The notes under the pieces are model-generated. The model did no database searches, was not told the origin of the DNA, and was given only the letters and a program-made list of their open reading frames with translations. From Bacteroidales bacterium (GTDB lineage: Bacteria; Bacteroidota; Bacteroidia; Bacteroidales; UBA932): DNA of 30,885 nt. The stretch lies in contig JAFUWW010000065.1 of the NCBI GenBank assembly GCA_017471085.1, forward strand, positions 1-30,885, in the 5' to 3' direction. The position numbers and the translations under genes were made by a program. This document shows positions 8,498 through 16,242 of this stretch, one piece after another; within the stretch, counting starts at the first letter, position 1; each line of letters starts with the position of its first letter.

Positions 8498-9531
8498 GCC
8501 TACCCAAACTCGTCGTCGGCATCACCCAGGGTGACAGCAACGGCATCGGATACGAAGTCATCATCAAGTCTCTCTCGGACGCCCGCATCCTGGATTCTTT
8601 CACGCCCGTCATCTACGGGTCTTCCAAACTGCTGGGGTTCTACCGCAAGACGCTCCACAACATCGAGCAGCTGGACGTGAACGTGATTCCGTCGGCCTCG
8701 GAGGCGCGTCAGCGCAAGATCAACCTGGTGAACTGCCTGCCGGACAACATCTACGCGGAGCCCGGCCAGTCCACTCCGGAAGCCGCCAAGAGCGCCATCA
8801 CTTCCCTCAAGGCCGCCGTGAAAGACCTCAAGGCAGGCCTCATCGACGTCCTGGTCACCGCCCCCATCAACAAGCGCGCGATGAACGCGGAGGGATTCAA
8901 CAATACCGGCCACACGGAGTACCTGCAGCAGGAATTCGACGCCGAAGACGTGACCATGATCATGGTGAGCGATCAGCTGAAGGTGGGAGTGGTCACAGGC
9001 CATATCCCGCTCCGGGAGGTTCCCGGCCAGATTACCCGGGAGAAAATCGTCCGGAAACTCCGCATCATGAAGGCCTCGCTCGAGCGCGACTTCGGCGTCC
9101 GGGATCCCAAGATCGCCGTGCTGGGGCTCAATCCGCACTGCGGTGACGGCGGCCTTCTGGGCGATGAAGAGCAGAGCATCATCCTGCCCGCCGTGCAGCA
9201 GGCCGTGAAAGAGGGCATCCAGGCCTTCGGCCCGTATTCTCCCGACGGATTCTTCAGCCTGGGCAACTACGGCAAGTTCGACGCCACCCTGGCCATGTAC
9301 CACGACCAGGGCCTGGCACCTTTCAAAGCCATCGCCTTTGCCGACGGAGTCAACTTCACCGCCGGCCTCCCTGTGGTGCGCACCTCCCCGGACCACGGAA
9401 CCGCCTATGAAATGGCCGGCAGAGACGAGGCCGATCCGCACTCCATGATGTCGGCCATCTACACGGCCATCGACATCTTCCGCAACCGTCTCCGGTACGA
9501 TACCCTCCAGGAGGATAAAATGGACCGTTAA
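8494..9531 (+). CDS. pdxA: 4-hydroxythreonine-4-phosphate dehydrogenase PdxA
   Basis: PdxA oxidises 4-phosphooxy-L-threonine to the 3-amino-2-oxopropyl phosphate precursor in deoxyxylulose-5-phosphate-dependent vitamin B6 synthesis. The 345-residue protein shows GITQGDSNGIGYEV near the N-terminus. The metal-binding histidines are His140 (TGHTEYL), His215 (NPHCGDGGLLG) and His270 (YHDQGLAPFK). GLPVVRTSPDHGTAYE closes the active site. Start and end fit the family length. The ATG overlaps the rnhA stop as ATGA. The WYL regulator follows after 15 nt. Confidence 0.95.
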   Translation: MSLPKLVVGITQGDSNGIGYEVIIKSLSDARILDSFTPVIYGSSKLLGFYRKTLHNIEQLDVNVIPSASEARQRKINLVNCLPDNIYAEPGQSTPEAAKSAITSLKAAVKDLKAGLIDVLVTAPINKRAMNAEGFNNTGHTEYLQQEFDAEDVTMIMVSDQLKVGVVTGHIPLREVPGQITREKIVRKLRIMKASLERDFGVRDPKIAVLGLNPHCGDGGLLGDEEQSIILPAVQQAVKEGIQAFGPYSPDGFFSLGNYGKFDATLAMYHDQGLAPFKAIAFADGVNFTAGLPVVRTSPDHGTAYEMAGRDEADPHSMMSAIYTAIDIFRNRLRYDTLQEDKMDR

Positions 9532-9546
9532 TCTCCATCGGCCCCT

Positions 9547-10452
9547 ATGGTTCCGGAGCTCATAGAGAAGTACATTTTTCTGGTCCAGACTTTCGTGGAA
9601 GCCGGGGACAGGGGGCTCTCCCTGCAGGAAGTGGTCCGCCGGTGGGAAAACCGCTACGGAACCGCCTACCCCCGTCGCACGTTCCTGAACCACCGGGCTG
9701 CCGTGGAGGAAGTCTTCGGCATCCCCATCATCTGCGACCGCACCACCAACCTGTACAAGATAGACCAGGCCGAAAGCGCTGTGGACAAGCGAGAAGCCAC
9801 TGATTACCTGATCAATACCTTCACCGTAAACAGCCTGCTCACCCTGGGAAGGGAGAGACTCTCCGGAAGAGTGTCGGTAGAAGATGTCCCTTCCGGCCAG
9901 AAGCACCTCACCCCCCTGATGCAGGCCATGCTGGACAACGCCGTCCTCCGCATCAGTTATAAAAAATACATGAGCGAAGAGGCCGATGTCCGCATCGTGC
10001 ACCCCTATGCCGTAAAAGAGTTCGAAAAGCGATGGTACACAGTGGCCTGGAGTGAAGCGGCTGGTGCCCTCAGAGTCTATGCCCTGGACAGGATCGCTTC
10101 CCTGGAACGAACCGGAGAATCCTTCAGGATGCCCGCCAGGTTCCAGGTCGACGACCTCTTCGAAGCCAGTTACGGCATCTACCTGCCGGAAGGGGAAAAG
10201 CCCGTCCTGGTGAAGCTCCGCACCACCCTCCGGGAGGCCGCCTACCTGCAGGACCTTCCGCTCCACCCTTCCCAGCAGCTGGTGGGCCGGGACGGCGACA
10301 GCTGCCTGTTCGCCCTGAGGGTCATCCCCAATCCCAACTTCGTGATGGAACTGCTCCGGCATGGGAACCGGCTGGAGGTGCTGGAGCCCGCATCGCTCCG
10401 CCGCACGGTTCAAGAAGAACACAAAAAAGCACTGCAATTATATGAAAGCTAA
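9547..10452 (+). CDS. WYL-domain transcriptional regulator
   Basis: This 301-residue protein has an N-terminal helix-turn-helix-like region (about residues 1-60, with SLQEVVRRWENRYG and YPRRTFLNHRAAVEEVFG). A WYL domain follows at about 120-200, with RIVHPYAVKEFEKRWYTVAW and YALDRIASLE. A C-terminal WCX-like segment (about 215-295) ends the protein. WYL regulators sense ligands, in known cases nucleic acids or nucleotides, and control DNA-damage, defence or metabolic genes. It overlaps the S9 peptidase gene by 11 nt, so the two are probably made together. No defence genes lie nearby, so a metabolic or housekeeping role is as likely. The target is unknown. Confidence 0.85.
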   Translation: MVPELIEKYIFLVQTFVEAGDRGLSLQEVVRRWENRYGTAYPRRTFLNHRAAVEEVFGIPIICDRTTNLYKIDQAESAVDKREATDYLINTFTVNSLLTLGRERLSGRVSVEDVPSGQKHLTPLMQAMLDNAVLRISYKKYMSEEADVRIVHPYAVKEFEKRWYTVAWSEAAGALRVYALDRIASLERTGESFRMPARFQVDDLFEASYGIYLPEGEKPVLVKLRTTLREAAYLQDLPLHPSQQLVGRDGDSCLFALRVIPNPNFVMELLRHGNRLEVLEPASLRRTVQEEHKKALQLYES

Positions 10453-12658
10453 TTTTCTCACCCTGGCGGCAGTAGCCATCGGCACGCTCGCCGCCTGCAA
10501 CGACAATTCCAAGATGACACCGCAAGAAGGTTACATCGGCCCGTCCCGGATGGAGATAGCCGACGGGAAAATGACCCCGGAACTGCTGCTGTCCCTGGGG
10601 CGCCTGACAGACCCCCAGCTCTCACCGGACGGCAAGACCATCCTCTATGGCGTCAGTTACACTGACATCAAGGAAAACCGCAGCGTCAGGAACCTCTTCA
10701 CCGTTCCTGTGGAAGGCGGAACCCCCACGCAGCTCACCATGGACGGCAAGAGCATCTCGTCGGCCAAATGGAGCCCTGACGGAGCGTCCATCTTCTTCCT
10801 GCAGGGCGGCCAGCTGTACCAGGCTCCCCTGAAAGACGGGAAACTGGGCCGGCGGGAGCAGCGCACGGACGTGGAGAAAGGCATTGACGACTACCTCCTT
10901 TCCCCCGACGCCAGCCAGATTATCTATGTCTCCACCGTGCACAGCGCCGTGGAAGTGCCCGCCGACACGGATCCGCTCCTGGACAAGGCCGACGCCTACG
11001 CCACCGAAGACCTGATGTACCGTCACTGGGACCATTGGCGCACGGAAATCAACCATTCCTATGTAGCCAGCCTTGCGAACGGACGGGTGAAGGAAGGCAT
11101 GGACATCCTGGGCGGAGAGGACGTGCTCTTCGAGCTCCCGAACGGTCCCTTCGGCGATGTGGCCGACCTGTGCTGGAGCCCCGACGGCCGCTATATCGCC
11201 TACGCCTGCAAGCCTCTCACCGGCAAGCAGTACGCCTTCTCCACCAACACCTGCATCTTTATCTACTGCCCCCTCACCGGTGAAACCACCCAGGTCACTT
11301 TCGAGGGCGGCTACGACACCCACCCTGTCTGGAGCCCGGACGGCACCCACCTGGCCTGGCTCTCCATGGAGCGTGACGGCTACGAGGCCGACAAGGTCCG
11401 GTTGATGCTCGCCGATGTCACCTATGCCCCCGAAGGCGAAGGCCAGAGCGGCAATCCCGCCGTCGGCAACATCCGCGACCTCACCGCCGGCTTCAAGTAC
11501 AATGCCGACGGTCCCGTGTGGGCCCAGGACGGCAAGTCCATCTACTTCGCAGCGCTCGCCGAAGGCATCCAGGGCATCTTCAATGTAGTGACCGACGCCG
11601 ACGAGCCCGCGATTTTCCGCCTTACCGCCGACAACCTCTGGTTCGACTTCGGCTCTCCGTTCGGCGTGCTGCAGGACGGCACCCTGCTCACCACTTACAT
11701 GTCGCTGGACTTCCCCGCCGAACTGGCGGCCGTGAACGACAACGCCGTCCGGCAGATCACCTTCGAGAATGAACACCTGCTCTCCCAGCTGGACGCCCAC
11801 GAGACGGAAGCCCGTTATGTAAAGACTGTGGACGGCGAGGAAATGCTGACCTGGGTGCTGTTTCCGCCCCAGTTCGACCCGACCAAGGAGTATCCCGCCA
11901 TTGAAATCTGCCTGGGCGGCCCCCAGGGCACGCTTTCCCAGGGCTGGAGCTACCGCTGGAATTACCTCCTGATGGCCCACCAGGGCTATGTGGTGGTGCT
12001 TCCGAACCGCCGCGGCACCACTGCCTTCGGCCAGCCGTGGTGCGAGGAGATTTCCGGCGACTACATCGGCCTGAACATGCAGGATTACCTGAGTGCAGCC
12101 CGGATGATCAAGGCTGAGCCTTACATCAGCGGCGTGGCCGCCTGCGGCGCTTCTTACGGCGGCTACAGCGTTTATTATCTGGCCGGTATCCACGGTGACA
12201 TGTTCGACTGCTTCATTGCCCATGCGGGCATCTTCAACGAAGAGCACATGTACATGACCACCGAGGAGATGTGGTTCCCCAACTGGGACAACGGCGGCCT
12301 GCACGAATATGCCTATGCCCCGGACCAGGTGGGTCCTGCCGGCGACGGCCAGACCTTCGGCGGTCTCCGCCAGGGCGGTTCTCCCTGGAGCAACCTGGCC
12401 AAGGCCAGGCGCCACTACGACAATTCGCCGCACAAACTGGTGCAGAACTGGCACACGCCCATCCTCTGCATCCATGGCGGCTCCGATTTCCGTGTTCCGT
12501 ACGACGAAGGCATGGCCGCTTTCAACGCCGCCCAGATGATGGGCGTCCCGTCCAAGCTGATCGTCTTCCCCGGCGAAAACCACTGGATCCTGAAGCCGCA
12601 GAATGCCCTCTACTGGCACCGCAGCTACTTCGACTGGCTGGACCGCTGGATGAAATAA
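10442..12658 (+). CDS. S9-family (prolyl oligopeptidase/DPP IV-like) peptidase lipoprotein
   Basis: The 738-residue protein begins with MKANFLTLAAVAIGTLAAC, a lipoprotein signal with the lipidated Cys at residue 19. A beta-propeller follows, with several WSPDG repeats (for example SSAKWSPDGASIFF and THPVWSPDGTHLAW). The C-terminal alpha/beta hydrolase carries Ser571 in GASYGGY, Asp682 in HGGSDFRVP and His714 in GENHW. Such enzymes cleave short or proline-containing peptides outside the cytoplasm, which suits an asaccharolytic or protein-using gut bacterium. The Ser-to-Asp spacing is enlarged by a Trp/Gly-rich segment around 600-650. The start at 10442 gives the clean signal peptide and overlaps the WYL gene. 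A perfect palindrome follows the stop. Confidence 0.93.
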   Translation: MKANFLTLAAVAIGTLAACNDNSKMTPQEGYIGPSRMEIADGKMTPELLLSLGRLTDPQLSPDGKTILYGVSYTDIKENRSVRNLFTVPVEGGTPTQLTMDGKSISSAKWSPDGASIFFLQGGQLYQAPLKDGKLGRREQRTDVEKGIDDYLLSPDASQIIYVSTVHSAVEVPADTDPLLDKADAYATEDLMYRHWDHWRTEINHSYVASLANGRVKEGMDILGGEDVLFELPNGPFGDVADLCWSPDGRYIAYACKPLTGKQYAFSTNTCIFIYCPLTGETTQVTFEGGYDTHPVWSPDGTHLAWLSMERDGYEADKVRLMLADVTYAPEGEGQSGNPAVGNIRDLTAGFKYNADGPVWAQDGKSIYFAALAEGIQGIFNVVTDADEPAIFRLTADNLWFDFGSPFGVLQDGTLLTTYMSLDFPAELAAVNDNAVRQITFENEHLLSQLDAHETEARYVKTVDGEEMLTWVLFPPQFDPTKEYPAIEICLGGPQGTLSQGWSYRWNYLLMAHQGYVVVLPNRRGTTAFGQPWCEEISGDYIGLNMQDYLSAARMIKAEPYISGVAACGASYGGYSVYYLAGIHGDMFDCFIAHAGIFNEEHMYMTTEEMWFPNWDNGGLHEYAYAPDQVGPAGDGQTFGGLRQGGSPWSNLAKARRHYDNSPHKLVQNWHTPILCIHGGSDFRVPYDEGMAAFNAAQMMGVPSKLIVFPGENHWILKPQNALYWHRSYFDWLDRWMK

Positions 12659-12663
12659 CGCTC

Positions 12664-12681
12664 GGCCGGCTGCAGCCGGCC
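12664..12681. terminator. Perfect 18-bp palindrome between convergent genes
   Basis: GGCCGGCTGCAGCCGGCC is fully self-complementary and lies in the 26-nt gap between the S9 peptidase stop and the recG stop. Its place suggests a bidirectional transcription stop. Neither side has a proper T run, so termination is inferred from position and GC-rich stem only. Confidence 0.5.
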
Positions 12682-12684
12682 ATC

Positions 12685-14814
12685 TTACGAAATCTGCGAA
12701 TAATCTTTCGTGACATACTTGTCCCGGCGAAGCTCGGCTGCCAGCAAGGCATTGCCGGGCTTTTCCAGTGCCGGATCGGCCTCCAGGATAATCTGGGCGT
12801 AGGCGCGGGCGTCTGAAAGGATGAGGCCGTCCTTGGCCAGGGAGGCGATGTTGAGGGTGATGGGAAGACCGCTCTGCTGGGTGCCTTCCAGGTCTCCGGG
12901 ACCGCGGAGCTTGAGGTCTTCCTCGGCCAGTTCGAAACCATTCTCGGTGGCGCACAGGAGGTCCAGGCGCTTCTGGCTTTCCTTGGACACTTTCCGGCCT
13001 TTCATCAGGATGCAGAACGATTTTTCGGCGCCCCGTCCTACCCTGCCGCGGAGCTGGTGCAGCTGGCTGAGGCCGAACCTCTCGGCGCTCTCGATCACCA
13101 TCACGGAGGCATTGGGGACATCGACCCCCACCTCAATCACGGTGGTGGAGACCAGGATCTGGGCCCTGCCGGCCACGAAGGCGCTCATGTTGAAGTCTTT
13201 TTCCTGGGACGTCTGCTGCCCGTGGACGATGGCCACCTTGTACTGCGGCAGCGGGAAGGCCTTCACGATCTCTTCATAACCCAGTTCCAGGTTCTTGTAG
13301 TCCAGTTTCTCGCTCTCGAAGATGAGGGGATAGACGATGAAGGCCTGGCGGCCTTTGGCAATCTCGTCCCGGATGAAATTGTGCATGGCATAGCGCTTGT
13401 TTTCGCCGACACAGAGCGTCTGGACCGGTTTTCTTCCCGGCGGCATCTCGTCTATCACGGACACGTCCAGGTCTCCGTACAGGGTCATGGCCAGAGTGCG
13501 GGGAATGGGGGTGGCCGTCATCACCAGCACGTGCGGCGGGACGCCTTGGGAGCCTTTGTTCCAGAGGCGGGCGCGCTGCTCCACGCCGAAACGGTGCTGC
13601 TCGTCCACCACGGCCAGGCCCAGCGCCTTGAACTGGACGGTATCTTCGATGAGCGCATGCGTGCCGATGAGCATGCCGATGGAACCGTCCTCCAGGCCCG
13701 CATGGATTTCCCGCCGGGCGGCGGCGCCAGTGGTGCCGGTCAGGAGGGCGACTTTGACACCCGTTGGGGCAAGGTATCTGGAGACATTGGCAAAATGCTG
13801 ATGGGCAAGCACTTCCGTCGGCGCCATAAGGCAGGCCTGATAGCCGTTTCCCACAGCGATGAGCGAACTGAGCACGGCCACCATCGTTTTGCCGCTGCCC
13901 ACGTCGCCCTGCAGCAGGCGGTTCATCTGATGGCCGCTGCGCATGTCTTCCCGGATTTCCCGGATCACCCGTTTCTGGGCGCCGGTCAGGTCGTACGGAA
14001 GCGAGCGGTAACAGACATTGAACGCCTCTCCCACCACAGGCATCTGCAGCCCCACGGCGCTGCGGCTCCGGACGAATTTCTGCTTGAGCAGCGACAGCTG
14101 GAGATAGAAAAGCTCTTCGAATTTAAGCCGGTATGTGGCCTTGGCCAGGGAATCCTGGTCAACGGGGAAATGGATCTGGCGGAGCGCGAAAGTGAGCGGG
14201 ACAAGGCCTTTTTCCCGGAGGATATAGTCCGGAAGCGTTTCCTGAAGCCCCGGCAGGACGCCTTCCAGGGCCGATCCGATGAGTTTCAGCATCACTTTCC
14301 CGGTGATGCCGCTGTTTTTCAGTTTCTCCGTGGACGTATACACGCCCGTGAGCACGCCGGTAGTGGCGGAATCCGGGGCATCCACTTCCGGATGCACCAT
14401 GTTCAGACGCCCGTTGAAAAGAGACGGTTTGCCGAAGAACAGGAACGTGTTCCCGGGGATGAGACGGGAATGCTGCCACTTGATGCCCTTGAAGAACACC
14501 ATCTCCATTTCGCCGGTCTCATCGGCCACCATCACCGACAGACGGCTGGCCATGTTGTACTTGAGCCTGTCCGGCGGCAGTTCCGCCCCGTTCTTGGCGA
14601 AAATGCGCGCTTTGAGCACCGTGGCGCGCACCTGGATGTAGGCCTGGTCCGGGTGTATGGCGGCGATGCTCTGGATGCGGCTGCGGTCTATGTACCGGAA
14701 AGGATACAGATGGAGGAGGTCCCCCACCGTGGCGATTTGCAACTCGCTGAGGAAGAGTTCCGCCCGCCTGGGTCCCACCCCCGGCAGGTACTGTATGGCA
14801 GTATCCATGTTCAT
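12685..14814 (-). CDS. recG: ATP-dependent DNA helicase RecG
   Basis: RecG reverses stalled replication forks and migrates branched DNA. The protein (709 residues from this start) has the N-terminal wedge/OB region, then the helicase motifs LLQGDVGSGKT (Walker A), DEQHRFGVEQR (DEQH box), TATPIPRTLAM, STTVIEVGVDVPNA and QLRGRVGRG. Length is normal. A -7 box ends 6 nt before the ATG at 14814. A second in-frame ATG at 14808 would also fit. The gene is monocistronic, divergent from gdhA and convergent with the S9 peptidase gene. Confidence 0.96.
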   Translation of the reverse strand: MNMDTAIQYLPGVGPRRAELFLSELQIATVGDLLHLYPFRYIDRSRIQSIAAIHPDQAYIQVRATVLKARIFAKNGAELPPDRLKYNMASRLSVMVADETGEMEMVFFKGIKWQHSRLIPGNTFLFFGKPSLFNGRLNMVHPEVDAPDSATTGVLTGVYTSTEKLKNSGITGKVMLKLIGSALEGVLPGLQETLPDYILREKGLVPLTFALRQIHFPVDQDSLAKATYRLKFEELFYLQLSLLKQKFVRSRSAVGLQMPVVGEAFNVCYRSLPYDLTGAQKRVIREIREDMRSGHQMNRLLQGDVGSGKTMVAVLSSLIAVGNGYQACLMAPTEVLAHQHFANVSRYLAPTGVKVALLTGTTGAAARREIHAGLEDGSIGMLIGTHALIEDTVQFKALGLAVVDEQHRFGVEQRARLWNKGSQGVPPHVLVMTATPIPRTLAMTLYGDLDVSVIDEMPPGRKPVQTLCVGENKRYAMHNFIRDEIAKGRQAFIVYPLIFESEKLDYKNLELGYEEIVKAFPLPQYKVAIVHGQQTSQEKDFNMSAFVAGRAQILVSTTVIEVGVDVPNASVMVIESAERFGLSQLHQLRGRVGRGAEKSFCILMKGRKVSKESQKRLDLLCATENGFELAEEDLKLRGPGDLEGTQQSGLPITLNIASLAKDGLILSDARAYAQIILEADPALEKPGNALLAAELRRDKYVTKDYSQIS

Positions 14815-14820
14815 CGTGTA

Positions 14821-14828
14821 CAAAAATA
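14821..14828 (-). promoter_or_regulatory. recG -7 box
   Basis: TATTTTTG on the minus strand matches TAnnTTTG and lies 6 nt from the recG ATG at 14814. No convincing -33 TTTG is visible. Its upstream promoter region would overlap the gdhA promoter, whose -7 box begins 12 nt away. Confidence 0.6.
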
Positions 14829-14840
14829 ACAAAAAAATAC

Positions 14841-14848
14841 TATCTTTG
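14841..14848 (+). promoter_or_regulatory. gdhA -7 box
   Basis: TATCTTTG matches the Bacteroidota -7 element and precedes gdhA by 29 nt of A/T-rich leader. No Shine-Dalgarno sequence is evident in the leader. The element is back-to-back with the recG -7 box. Confidence 0.7.
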
Positions 14849-14877
14849 CAGAGTTAGTAGTGTAATAAATCGAACTT

Positions 14878-16236
14878 ATGGACAAATTTACCCAGAACTA
14901 TGTAGAAGGGTTCATGGCCGATGTAATCGCCAAGAATCCCGGCGAAAAGGAATTTCACCAGGCCGTGCGCGAAGTGGTGGAAAGCGTCGCTCCCTATGTC
15001 ACCAGCTATCCCCATCTGATGGACCAGAAAATCCTGGAACGGATCGTGGAACCCGAAAGGGTGATCATGTTCCGCGTCCCCTGGATGGACGACCGGGGCG
15101 AAATCCACATCAACCGCGGCTACCGGGTGCAGTGCAACAGCGCCATCGGCCCGTATAAGGGCGGCATCCGTTTCCACGCCAGCGTAAACCTGTCCATCAT
15201 GAAATTCCTCGCCTTCGAGCAGACATTCAAGAACGCCCTCACCACCCTCCCGATGGGCGGCGCCAAGGGCGGCTCGGACTTCTACCCCAGAGGCCACTCC
15301 GATAATGAAGTCATGCGCTTCTGCCAGAGTTTCATGACCGAACTCAGCCGTCACATCGGGGCCGATACGGACGTTCCCGCCGGAGACATCGGCGTCGGAG
15401 GCCGCGAAATCGGCTATCTGTTCGGCCAGTACAAGAGACTCCGGGACGAATTCTCCGGCATCCTGACCGGAAAGGGCCTTGCCTGGGGCGGTTCCCTGCT
15501 GCGCCCGGAGGCCACCGGCTACGGTCTGTGTTACTTCACGGAGCAGATGCTCGCCACCCGCGGCGAGCGTTTCGAAGGCAAGACCGTCCTGATCTCCGGC
15601 GCCGGCAACGTGGCCCAGTACGCCGCCCAGAAGGCCATGCGCCTCGGAGCCAGGGTGGTCACGCTCTCGGACTCGGACGGTTTCATCCACGACCCTGCCG
15701 GCCTGGACGAAGAAAAGATGGCCTACGTGCTGGAACTCAAGAACATCCGCCGCGGGCGCATCAAGGAATATGCCGCCAGGTTCCCCGGCGTCACCTACTA
15801 TCCCGGTGAACGTCCCTGGAAAATTCCCTGCGACATCGCCTTTCCCTGCGCCACGCAGAACGAAATCGAGAAGGCCGATGCGGAAAACCTGGTCAAGGGC
15901 GGCTGCAAGTGCGTGGCCGAAGGCGCCAACATGCCCACCACCCCGGAAGCCATCCGCATAATCCAGGAAAACGGCCTGCTGTATTCTCCGGGCAAAGCTT
16001 CCAACGCCGGCGGCGTAGCCACTTCCGGCCTGGAAATGAGCCAGAACTCCATGCGCCAGCACTGGACGTCGGAAGAAGTGGACCAGTACCTGCGCAGGAT
16101 CATGCAGGACATCCACACCGCCTGCATCAAGTACGGCACGGAGCCGGACGACGGTACCGTGAATTATGTGAAAGGGGCCAACATCGCCGGTTTCATCAAG
16201 GTGGCCGACGCCATGGTCGACCAAGGTTTGGTATAG
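14878..16236 (+). CDS. gdhA: Glutamate dehydrogenase, NADP-type
   Basis: The 452-residue protein interconverts glutamate with 2-oxoglutarate and ammonia, usually the main ammonia-assimilating step in Bacteroidales. The substrate-binding lysines are Lys94 in GPYKGGIRFH and Lys130 in PMGGAKGG. Asp170 in VPAGDIGVG is the catalytic aspartate. The Rossmann motif is SGAGNVAQYAAQ. Length matches the hexameric roughly 450-residue class, which usually prefers NADPH. NADP preference is inferred from class membership. The next gene starts 6 nt downstream in the same unit. Confidence 0.96.
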   Translation: MDKFTQNYVEGFMADVIAKNPGEKEFHQAVREVVESVAPYVTSYPHLMDQKILERIVEPERVIMFRVPWMDDRGEIHINRGYRVQCNSAIGPYKGGIRFHASVNLSIMKFLAFEQTFKNALTTLPMGGAKGGSDFYPRGHSDNEVMRFCQSFMTELSRHIGADTDVPAGDIGVGGREIGYLFGQYKRLRDEFSGILTGKGLAWGGSLLRPEATGYGLCYFTEQMLATRGERFEGKTVLISGAGNVAQYAAQKAMRLGARVVTLSDSDGFIHDPAGLDEEKMAYVLELKNIRRGRIKEYAARFPGVTYYPGERPWKIPCDIAFPCATQNEIEKADAENLVKGGCKCVAEGANMPTTPEAIRIIQENGLLYSPGKASNAGGVATSGLEMSQNSMRQHWTSEEVDQYLRRIMQDIHTACIKYGTEPDDGTVNYVKGANIAGFIKVADAMVDQGLV

Positions 16237-16242
16237 CTTTAT

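Noticed and set aside
8500..10437. Long antisense open frame across pdxA and the WYL regulator
   Set aside because: Same cause: codon bias of the real genes leaves the opposite strand open. No promoter or recognisable domain supports it.
12659..12684. Strong Rho-independent terminator between the S9 peptidase and recG
   Set aside because: The palindrome is perfect but lacks a T run on either side, so it is listed with modest confidence only.
10622..12955. Long antisense open frame across the S9 peptidase and the recG end
   Set aside because: It covers two genes in opposite orientation, has low-complexity composition and no family motif.
13057..14829. Long open frame antisense to recG
   Set aside because: All helicase motifs are on the minus strand. 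The plus-strand translation is His-rich with no known motif.
14849..14877. Riboswitch or attenuator in the gdhA leader
   Set aside because: The leader is only about 29 nt and shows no stem large enough for a regulatory RNA.
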